From: Catenulispora pinisilvae
GTDB lineage: Bacteria > Actinomycetota > Actinomycetes > Streptomycetales > Catenulisporaceae
Length of the DNA: 64,000 nucleotides
Direction of reading: 5' to 3'
Assembly (NCBI RefSeq): GCF_015356865.1
Contig: NZ_JAAFZA010000027.1
Span: forward strand, 1 to 64,000
Part shown: in pieces, positions 17,840-25,405 of the stretch
How positions within the stretch are numbered: position 1 is the first letter of the stretch
How the letters are laid out: each line of letters opens with the position of its first letter
Notes under the pieces: generated by a model
Database searches by the model: none
Told to the model about the DNA's origin: nothing
What the model saw: the letters and a program-made list of their open reading frames with translations, nothing else
Position numbers and translations under genes: made by a program

Positions 17840-20107
17840 TTATGGCCGGCTGGACATGGGCACCAGCGGTGGGCGGGTGGTGGCGGTCACCCCACCGGTG
17901 GCGATCCGCTCGGCCAGCCCTGCGGCCGTGGCCGTATCGAGCAGGTCCTGGAGGCCGAACTCGACGCCGAATGTGGTCCGGACCCGGCTCAGCAGTCGAA
18001 CGGCTAGCAGCGAGTGGCCGCCGATGTCGAAGAAGTCGTCATTGACGCCGACCGTCTCGACTTCGAGGATCTCGCTGAAGATTTGGCACAGCTGCTGCTC
18101 ATGCCCGGTCGTGGGGGTGCTGCGCGGGCGCACCGTCGAGCGGTCGGGTGTCGGCAGCGCACCGAGGTCCACCTTCCCGTCAGCGGTCAGCGGCAGCGTG
18201 TCCAGGTGGACGATGATGGTGGGCCGCAGGTATCGGGGCAGTCGCTCGGCGGCGTATGCCAGGATTGCCTCATCGGGCACGTCGGACACGACGTAGGCGA
18301 CGACCTGCCCGCCGCCGGGGCCGTCAGATTTGATCGTGGCCGCTACCGGTCCCGCACCCGGATGGCCGGAGAGCACGGTCTCGATCTCACTGAGATCGAC
18401 ACGGTAGCCGTTCAGCTCCACCATCTGGTCACGCCGGCCGACGAGCTCCAGTTCGCCGGTCGTTCGTCGACGGGCACGATCACCCGTGCGGTACATCTGT
18501 TCACCGGGTCCGCCGAACGGACAGGCCACGAACGACTCGGCGCGCAGACCGGTGGCCCCGGCCGGCGTCGCGCCGGGAAACGGGCCGGCGAGGTAGATCT
18601 CGCCGATCGCTCCGACAGGAGTCGGTCGTAGCCCTTGGTCCAGGACGAAGACCCTGGTCCCGTCGCCGGCTTGGTCGACGGGAGGCGGCGTGTCAACGGA
18701 CAGCCGTGCGGCGAGAGTCGCATGAAGCAGGCGCGCGTGCTCGCCGCTCGCGTGCCGCAAGGCCTCCTCGTGTTCGGCTTGCGACAGGAGGGGAATCTCG
18801 CCGACGCTGCGTTCCGCGTCCTCCAGCGCGCCACGGAGAAACGTTCCGAAGTGAGTGGCGATCCGTGAGATGGTCTCGGCATCGAACAGCGCCGTCGAAT
18901 ATTCGATCTCGGCATCGAAGCCGTTCGTGTGCTCCACTATCTCGATGCTCAAGTCGAGCCTGGAAGTGGTGCGGGGCGGGGGCGGGACCGTCTCAATCAC
19001 CAAACCTCCGGCGTGGTGCGGACGGTCCTGGTGTTCTGCCAGGGTGAACAGCGTCTGGAACACGGGGCTACGGCTGTCATCCCGGGGCGGGCGCAGGCGC
19101 TCGACGACCTTCTCAATCGGTGCCTCCTGGTGGGCGAGGCCACTGAAGACCACTTGCCGAACGTGATCCACCATGTGCGGGAAGGCCTTGTCGCGCTCGA
19201 ACCGCAGACGCAGGACGAGCGTGTTCACGAACATGCCGATGAGATCGTCCGTCTCCGGGTCCAACCGACCCGCTGCAGGTGTTCCAACAAGCACCTCGTT
19301 CTGATCGCAGTACTGGGACAGCACAGCGACCCACGCGGTGAGCATCACGACGAATGGCGTCGCCTTCCACCCGCGCGCCGCGGCGATCACCCGGTCGCGC
19401 AGGCCCGCGTCGAAGGTGAAGGTGTGGCTGGCGCCCGAGAAGTCGATCCTGGCCGGCCGGGGCCGGTCCGTGGGAAGGCTCAGGGCGAAAGGCGCACCGC
19501 TCAGTTCGTGGCACCAGTAGTCGATCTGATCGTCCAGCAGGCCCTGCGCCAGTGCTCGTCGCTGGGCCAGTGCGTAGTCGCGGTACTGGGCCACGAGAGC
19601 GGGAAGCGCGGGCTCGCGGCCCTTGGACTTCGCATCGTAGAGTTCTGTCAGCTCGCCGACGAGCACGTCGAATGACAGCGCGTCGAACACCATGTGGTGG
19701 ACATCGATCAACAGACGGTGGTCGGCTTCGCCCAGCCGGTAGAGCCCAAGCCTTACCAATGGCCCCGCCTCGAGGTCCCAGGGGGCCAGAACCTCCCGGG
19801 AAACCAGATCCTCGAACCCGTCCGTCCCCTGTGTCTCCACCGGAGACAGCCGTACCGGTGTGGCGGCACGAGCCACAAGGCGGGCTGTCCCGGAAGCGGT
19901 CGATACCACGGAGCGCAGGACAGAATGTCGGGAGATGATCTCGGTGAGGCTCTCCTGCAGGGCTTCCAGGTCCATGTCGCCGCGCAGCGCCAGCACCACC
20001 GGACTTCCATAGAGGGCATCAGATGCTGACATCTGCTCCGAGGCCCATATACGTTCTTGGCCCAAGGCCAGGGGGTGCCCGAACGGTGAGTCGTCAGTTA
20101 CCGGCAT
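17840..20107 (-). CDS. NRPS C-(A remnant)-T, adenylation half missing
   Basis: Protein of 755 aa. The condensation domain spans about 10-440 and reads HHMVFDA at 137-143, so the usual final Gly of HHxxxDG is Ala. After a short linker the frame enters an A domain only at the level of motifs A6-A10: GEIYLAG, YRTGDRARR, a GYR hinge and NGYRVDL (about 470-650). Motifs A1-A5, including the P-loop, A4 and A8-proximal substrate pocket, are absent. A carrier domain follows with Ser near 699 (GGHSLL). The frame is uninterrupted, so this is a clean internal deletion. The carrier must be loaded in trans, plausibly by the free-standing interrupted A domain at 22617. Confidence 0.88.
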   Translation of the reverse strand: MPVTDDSPFGHPLALGQERIWASEQMSASDALYGSPVVLALRGDMDLEALQESLTEIISRHSVLRSVVSTASGTARLVARAATPVRLSPVETQGTDGFEDLVSREVLAPWDLEAGPLVRLGLYRLGEADHRLLIDVHHMVFDALSFDVLVGELTELYDAKSKGREPALPALVAQYRDYALAQRRALAQGLLDDQIDYWCHELSGAPFALSLPTDRPRPARIDFSGASHTFTFDAGLRDRVIAAARGWKATPFVVMLTAWVAVLSQYCDQNEVLVGTPAAGRLDPETDDLIGMFVNTLVLRLRFERDKAFPHMVDHVRQVVFSGLAHQEAPIEKVVERLRPPRDDSRSPVFQTLFTLAEHQDRPHHAGGLVIETVPPPPRTTSRLDLSIEIVEHTNGFDAEIEYSTALFDAETISRIATHFGTFLRGALEDAERSVGEIPLLSQAEHEEALRHASGEHARLLHATLAARLSVDTPPPVDQAGDGTRVFVLDQGLRPTPVGAIGEIYLAGPFPGATPAGATGLRAESFVACPFGGPGEQMYRTGDRARRRTTGELELVGRRDQMVELNGYRVDLSEIETVLSGHPGAGPVAATIKSDGPGGGQVVAYVVSDVPDEAILAYAAERLPRYLRPTIIVHLDTLPLTADGKVDLGALPTPDRSTVRPRSTPTTGHEQQLCQIFSEILEVETVGVNDDFFDIGGHSLLAVRLLSRVRTTFGVEFGLQDLLDTATAAGLAERIATGGVTATTRPPLVPMSSRP

Positions 20108-20157
20108 TCCGTATCCAATCCGCGTACGTTATGTTCGGAGCCTTTGCGGGAGAGCGA

Positions 20158-21189
20158 TCAGTAGATGACACGCGCGGTGTGGCTCATACGGCGGTCACGC
20201 GACTTCCGCAGATCACGCGCGACGCTTAGGCGCTTCAACCATCGGTCGGTCCCGTCGAACCGTGCCGTGAACGGCACACGCCCGTGGACGATCTTGTAGT
20301 TGTCCAAGAACAACACTTCGCCCGGTTCCAGGATGTGCTCGCGGATCGCCCGGTCGACCGCGTCGACGATCCCGGTCATCGCCGCCGCGCTCTCCGTATC
20401 GGCGTACGCTTCCTCCATGAAGTAGGGATCGATGCGCAGGTACGGCGCGGCCGGATCGCCGAAGAGGATCGACACGTGTTCGGGGTGGCTGTCCAGGTTG
20501 GTTATCCACTCGTAGCTGCGCGTCAGAAGAGCTTCCTCCCGCGCGGACAAGTGCTGCGTCTCTCCCCGGTTCTGGGGCAGGTGTGACCGGTCGGGCCTGA
20601 TCGGGTAGCGCTTTTTGCCGAGCAAGTCCCGCAGATCCTCGGAGAGGTCGAGGTCGTCGACCGATGCGAAAGTGGTGGCCACCGAGTCTGGATTGCGCAA
20701 GCAGGCCAGGCCCAGATAATCCGCTCGCAGGGGATGGAACGCTTCCTCGGTGTGCCAGGTCAGCAGCTCCTTGCTGCCGGATCCCAGCTGTTCGTTCTCG
20801 TGCCCTTTGATCGGCAGGATGTCGTGCATGATGCGGCCGTCCTGCTGCGTGGACCAGCCCACAACATCGCCCAGGAGCGCGGCGCAGAGCACGAAGTAGA
20901 TCTCTGTCGGCAGCGTGGCCGCACGGCCGGTCTGGCTTCGCCAATGTTTCGGGGTCGGTCCGATCCGGGTGTCATCGATGACGTGGCCGCGGATGGACAG
21001 AACGCCTCCCGATTCCTCATGCCGGAACGTATTCAGTTCGGCACGCAGTCGGTCCGGGAGCTCGTGCGCATAGACGGTGCTGTCACGTAGGAAAACGGGA
21101 TCGTTCACCGAGTCGAACTTCGCTGCGAGCGACGACGTCACCGTGTCGATCTGCCGCAGTTCGCTTTCGGTGAGAGTGACGGCATACAT
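20158..21189 (-). CDS. VioC-like Fe(II)/2-oxoglutarate amino-acid hydroxylase
   Basis: TauD/clavaminate synthase-fold dioxygenase of 343 aa, close to the length of VioC and related arginine or asparagine beta-hydroxylases. The iron ligands can be placed: His146 and Glu148 in WHTEE, and the distal His302 in VHGR, with an Arg shortly after for 2-oxoglutarate. The start is ATG 21189 behind AAAGGAGA, with good spacing; the open frame continues upstream into the next gene without homology. Directly upstream is a capreomycidine synthase homologue. This gene pair is the signature of 3-hydroxyarginine to capreomycidine conversion in the viomycin and streptothricin pathways. Arg as substrate is inferred from that context. 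Confidence 0.85.
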   Translation of the reverse strand: MYAVTLTESELRQIDTVTSSLAAKFDSVNDPVFLRDSTVYAHELPDRLRAELNTFRHEESGGVLSIRGHVIDDTRIGPTPKHWRSQTGRAATLPTEIYFVLCAALLGDVVGWSTQQDGRIMHDILPIKGHENEQLGSGSKELLTWHTEEAFHPLRADYLGLACLRNPDSVATTFASVDDLDLSEDLRDLLGKKRYPIRPDRSHLPQNRGETQHLSAREEALLTRSYEWITNLDSHPEHVSILFGDPAAPYLRIDPYFMEEAYADTESAAAMTGIVDAVDRAIREHILEPGEVLFLDNYKIVHGRVPFTARFDGTDRWLKRLSVARDLRKSRDRRMSHTARVIY

Positions 21190-21211
21190 GCTTGTGTCTC
21201 CTTTCATCAGG

Positions 21212-22318
21212 TCAGCCGGCCAACTCACGTGCCAGGACCTTGAGGCCTTCGCGGAGGGCTTCGGCGTCGCCGCCGAATCCAAGCCGCACCCTGCGGGGGT
21301 GATCGAAGGCCATCCCGGGGATGAGGAGAACGCGGTGGGCCTCGCCCAACCGCCGGCATATCGCTCTTGTGTCTTCGTTTACGCCCAATGCGGGGAACGC
21401 TGTCACTCCGCCCATCGGCACTGGCAAGTCGACGACGTCACCATGCTGGCGGGCCCACTCGATGAGCAGCTTCCGATTGGCCGCGGCGGCGGTCAGCCGC
21501 GGCTGGATGAACGAATCAGCGTTCTCCACCACGCAAAGGGCGATCAACTCAGTCAGCGGGGACAAGCTCAACGTGACGCAGTCCCGGAGAACGGTCATCG
21601 CCGAGAGCACCTCAGGCTCTGCGATGCACCAGCCGAAACGCAGGCCCGGAAGCCCCATCGATTTGGAGAAGGTTCCCACCGAGACGGTTCGCGGGTAGAA
21701 ACGTCCGGGGTCCGGCAGCGGATCACCGGCGTAGACCAGGTCGGAGAACGCGGCGTCCCAGATGAGATAGGCACCCGCCGACGCCGTTATGTCCAGCAAC
21801 CGGTGCAACTGCTTCTCACTCAGTGTCGTACCAGTCGGGTTGTGGGGGAAGTTCACCACGATCGCCTTGGTCCTGGCCGTGACCAGTGCCTCCAGGTCCT
21901 CCAGCCTCGGGCGGAAACCGTCTTCCTCCCGTAGCCGCCATCTGAGAACGTCACAGCCGATGGACTCTGCGACAGACACATGTGAGTGATAGGCCGGCGC
22001 CAGCGCTATCACCTGGTCGCCGGGTTCGAGCAAGACGGAGAGCGCCGTGTAGATGGCCTCACTGCCACCGTGCGTCGTCATGACGCGTCGAGGGTCCCCG
22101 GTGCCCCAACGGCTGGCGATGGCTTCCCGCAGGTCTTCCCGGCCCAGACAGGGGCTGTCGCGGAATACCACTTGGTCGAGGTCGGCGGTGGTGATTCCGC
22201 AACGCTCACGCACCTCCTTGAGCGAATAGTCCAGGACTCCGCTCGATCCGATGTCGATGGCCGCATCCTGATAGTGGTCGCGCATCCAGTCTTCCAGGAG
22301 CGCAGAATTTAGTTTCAT
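21212..22318 (-). CDS. VioD-like PLP enzyme, capreomycidine synthase
   Basis: Fold-type I PLP enzyme of 368 aa. It shares features I recognise from VioD: an early DIGSSGVLDYS block, THGGSEA, VVNFPHNPTG, the PLP lysine near 219 in GTFSKSMGLPGLR, LTLSLSPL-type and PVPMGGVTAFP segments. VioD cyclises 3-hydroxy-L-arginine to capreomycidine. The ATG at 22318 starts the conserved region; no strong RBS is visible there. It lies immediately upstream of the VioC-like gene and is transcribed with it. An ordinary aminotransferase role is the alternative, but the joint presence with VioC makes capreomycidine the best reading. Confidence 0.82.
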   Translation of the reverse strand: MKLNSALLEDWMRDHYQDAAIDIGSSGVLDYSLKEVRERCGITTADLDQVVFRDSPCLGREDLREAIASRWGTGDPRRVMTTHGGSEAIYTALSVLLEPGDQVIALAPAYHSHVSVAESIGCDVLRWRLREEDGFRPRLEDLEALVTARTKAIVVNFPHNPTGTTLSEKQLHRLLDITASAGAYLIWDAAFSDLVYAGDPLPDPGRFYPRTVSVGTFSKSMGLPGLRFGWCIAEPEVLSAMTVLRDCVTLSLSPLTELIALCVVENADSFIQPRLTAAAANRKLLIEWARQHGDVVDLPVPMGGVTAFPALGVNEDTRAICRRLGEAHRVLLIPGMAFDHPRRVRLGFGGDAEALREGLKVLARELAG

Positions 22319-22616
22319 GTGCAGGTATCCGTGATCTGCTCTGGTTTTCGGCGCGCACTTGAAAAACGCTCGGCGATGTCTCGAAAGGTTCACATCTCCA
22401 GGCGCAGGAATGACGTTAATCCGGACCGCTCTCGAAAAACTCCTCGCCGCCTACTTGAGGTCGCGACCGGTCGGTGCTCACGCTCGGACGAGCAGGAGTG
22501 TCACAGCCAGTGCTACGCCGCTGACCTCGAACCCGCGTTCGCTTGGCGGTAGTAGCGGGGGAGTAGCTTCCTTGACGATCCGCCAGCGCCGATCCGCGGC
22601 GCATCGCGGCGACGCC

Positions 22617-24947
22617 TTACAGCAGCGTTGCCAACGCCGCTCGGTCCACCTTGCCGGTGCTGGTGAGCGGAAGCGTGTCGACAGCGATGATCCGTCGCGG
22701 CACCATGTATTCGGGGAGATATTTGCCAGCGAACGCGCGGAGTTCGGCGAAGGGGACGGATTCGTCAGTCGGCACGTAGAAGGCCGCTAGGTCTTTGCCG
22801 CCTGGCCCGTCCACGGCCATCGCCACGACGGCGTCGACCCCGGGGCAGCGGGACAGGGCTCCGCGAACCTCGGCGAGCTCTATCCGATATCCGCGGATCT
22901 TCACTTGGTCGTCGACGCGCCCGAGAAACTCGATTTCGCCGTCGGCGCGCCAGCGAGCGCGGTCGCCGGTCCGGTACATCCGCGATCCCGGCGGTCCATA
23001 CGGGTTGGCGCAGAACTTGGCGGCGGTCAGCGCCCGGGCACCGGCGTAGCCGATGGCCAGGCACTCCCCGGCGATGTACAGATCTCCGGGTACGTTTATG
23101 GGGCAGACCTGCAGTTCCTCGTCCAGAACATGGTATTGGGCATTCGCCATCGGGCGACCGTATGGGATGCTTTTCCACTCGGGCTCGATCGAGTCCACGA
23201 TGAACTGGTTCGACCACACCGTACATTCCGTGGCTCCGCCCAGCGCCGCCACCTGGGCCCCCGGAAACGCGGACTGCAATTCGCCCGGGGTGGTCAGAGG
23301 TATCCAATCGCCGCTGAGCAGCGCTAACCGCAATCGGCTGCCGGCGATGTCGGTTCGCTGCCTCAGCAGGGGTGTGAGCATTGCGAGCATGGCTGGCGCC
23401 GAATCCCAGATGGTGATCGGCTCGCCTGCGATGATATCGATCAATGCGGAAGGCTCTGCGAGTTCGCGGTCGCTGGCGACCCTCACCGATCCGCCGCTGG
23501 CCAGTACGCCGAACATGTCGTATACCGACAGGTCGAAGCAGAACGAGGTAACGAAAAGCAGACGGTCGTCGTTCCCCACCGCATGGCAGCGCTCGATCCA
23601 GTCAAAGAGGTTGGCCACCGCCCGATGAGCCACTACGACAGCCTTCGGCGCGCCGGTCGACCCCGACGTGAAGATCGCGTAGGCGGGGTCGCCCGGGTTT
23701 GGATTCGTCGTCGGCGGGCCTGTTGGTGTCGCAGCGACATCCTTGGCCGACCACACACTCTGCACCCGTCTCGGAGTGGCCTGGTCCGTCGGAACCGGCT
23801 CGTCGCCGAAGCGGATGACCGCGTCGTAACGGCACGCCCATTCGCCGGGAAGATCGTCGGTGCGGCGGGCCACCGAAGCCTGCGTGACATTCGGGATCAC
23901 CTCGGGGAGCCGGGTGATCAGCGAAGGCGGGATCCGCAGACCGGGATGCTGCTCGGCTCCGGGGTCGATCAGATCGATGAGCACGACGGCTCCGCCCGGA
24001 CGGACCAGACGGCGTACATCGGCAAGAGTGTTCAGAAAGTACTCGCAGTCCGGAAAGAACTGCACAGTGCTGGCAAGGACGACGGCGTCGAACCGCCCCG
24101 TGACCAGATCTGGTAGTTCATGTGCATACGCAGTGAGCTCTTCAATACGTAGCCCGCGTGCTTCGGCGAGGTATCGCGTGCGCCGCACGGCGCCTCTTGA
24201 AGGGTCGGCTGCGACATAGCGGCCGGCTTCCGGGGCGAGGGCCTCCATCACCAGTCCCGTCCCACAGCCGACTTCGAGAATCGACGCCCCTGTCCCGATC
24301 GCGTCGGTGACGAGCAGGGAAATGTGACGCTGGTACACGATCATGTCAGCGGGCGTGTATTCGTGGCCGGCCTGCCGGAGATTGAAGCCCGCCGCACGGA
24401 TGGGATCAGGATCGTCGGCAAGGAGATCGAAGAGGTCCTCTATCGACTCGCGCTCCAGCCGGGCTGTACCAAGTCGAGCAGTCGACGCGTCCGGGCTGAC
24501 CACGGCCCGCAGCGAGGGGACGTCCCATCTGAACTCCTGGGCTTCGTCCAAATGCGCTGCATCGGTCACCAGGATTTCGACGCCGAGATCGCAAAGCATC
24601 GCCACCACCCGTGCCCGCGGCCAGGCAGGGTCGATGGGCACGTACGCCGCCGCAGATTTCACAATGCCGGTCAACCAGAGCACCGTCGCGGGAGTTCGCG
24701 AAGCATAGAGCCCGATGAAAGTGCCCGGGGCCGCGCCGATCGCCTGCAGTAAGCGGGCGATCCGGTCGCCTGCGCTGTCCAACTCACCGTGTTCGATCAC
24801 CGATCCGTCGGCACCGACGAGAGCCGGGCTGGATGGGGTGCGGACGGCCGAAGCACGGAGATAATCGGCGATGGTCATGTCGTGGTGGAACGGATGTGAG
24901 GTTTCGTTCCATTCGGCGGACGGCATCAGTGGGTCGGCAGACGGCAT
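22617..24947 (-). CDS. interrupted A domain with inserted methyltransferase (A-MT-A)
   Basis: Protein of 776 aa with no condensation or carrier domain. Residues 25-150 hold the A1-A2 part of an adenylation domain (A2 near AAAYVPIDP). A SAM methyltransferase follows (about 155-395, motif I LEVGCGTG near 223-230). The A domain then resumes with A3 FTSGSTGAPK (426-435) and A4 FDLSVYD (471-477) and ends at A10. Insertion between A2 and A3 is the architecture of TioN of thiocoraline, which makes S-methyl-cysteine. The by-eye code D-L-Y-D-L-S-L-V-W differs from the known Cys code DLYNLSLIW at two positions. ATG 24947 follows GAGAGG and starts the A homology. It must load a carrier in trans. Confidence 0.87.
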   Translation of the reverse strand: MPSADPLMPSAEWNETSHPFHHDMTIADYLRASAVRTPSSPALVGADGSVIEHGELDSAGDRIARLLQAIGAAPGTFIGLYASRTPATVLWLTGIVKSAAAYVPIDPAWPRARVVAMLCDLGVEILVTDAAHLDEAQEFRWDVPSLRAVVSPDASTARLGTARLERESIEDLFDLLADDPDPIRAAGFNLRQAGHEYTPADMIVYQRHISLLVTDAIGTGASILEVGCGTGLVMEALAPEAGRYVAADPSRGAVRRTRYLAEARGLRIEELTAYAHELPDLVTGRFDAVVLASTVQFFPDCEYFLNTLADVRRLVRPGGAVVLIDLIDPGAEQHPGLRIPPSLITRLPEVIPNVTQASVARRTDDLPGEWACRYDAVIRFGDEPVPTDQATPRRVQSVWSAKDVAATPTGPPTTNPNPGDPAYAIFTSGSTGAPKAVVVAHRAVANLFDWIERCHAVGNDDRLLFVTSFCFDLSVYDMFGVLASGGSVRVASDRELAEPSALIDIIAGEPITIWDSAPAMLAMLTPLLRQRTDIAGSRLRLALLSGDWIPLTTPGELQSAFPGAQVAALGGATECTVWSNQFIVDSIEPEWKSIPYGRPMANAQYHVLDEELQVCPINVPGDLYIAGECLAIGYAGARALTAAKFCANPYGPPGSRMYRTGDRARWRADGEIEFLGRVDDQVKIRGYRIELAEVRGALSRCPGVDAVVAMAVDGPGGKDLAAFYVPTDESVPFAELRAFAGKYLPEYMVPRRIIAVDTLPLTSTGKVDRAALATLL

Positions 24948-25405
24948 GTGGTGCCTCTCAGTCCTTGCGAGGAGCAGCATCGGTCGATGCACGACGCCGT
25001 CTCCGCCAGGAACACGCAGAGGTCGCAGCCATCCCTTTGACACCCCCTGTCACGGAGTTCCAGGCATTGGGGGAGAGGTAGCTTCGCGACCCTGCGGTGG
25101 AGACGATGCGGCAGTGAGGTGGTACACAGAGTCCCACGCCCAAGGCCCAGTCACGCGTCCTGCATGGCAACGCTAGCTGTTGGGTCTATCGCAACCCTCT
25201 TCCGCAGCTACCCTTCGTCCAGGGCTGCTTCCAGACTTATGCCAAGGCGGGAATCCTCGCCGCCAAATGGTCCAACCTCGAGGCTATGTGCGGTTTCTAT
25301 CCGTCAGCGCAAAGCAGGATGTTGACGCTTATACATTGGGACAGGATAGTCTGTTGGCCCTGACGCCGTGGCCTTCGAGATATCAGCTGCCAGGCATCGA
25401 GCGGA
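24948..25405. promoter_or_regulatory. gap between regulator and first NRPS gene, with palindrome
   Basis: The only long gap in the cluster and the probable promoter region of the biosynthetic operon. At 25038-25052 it contains the palindrome TGACA-CCCCC-TGTCA, a possible operator about 90 bp upstream of the first biosynthetic start. I could not identify a convincing -35/-10 pair or SARP-type heptamer repeats by eye. No gene is supported here. Confidence 0.35.
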
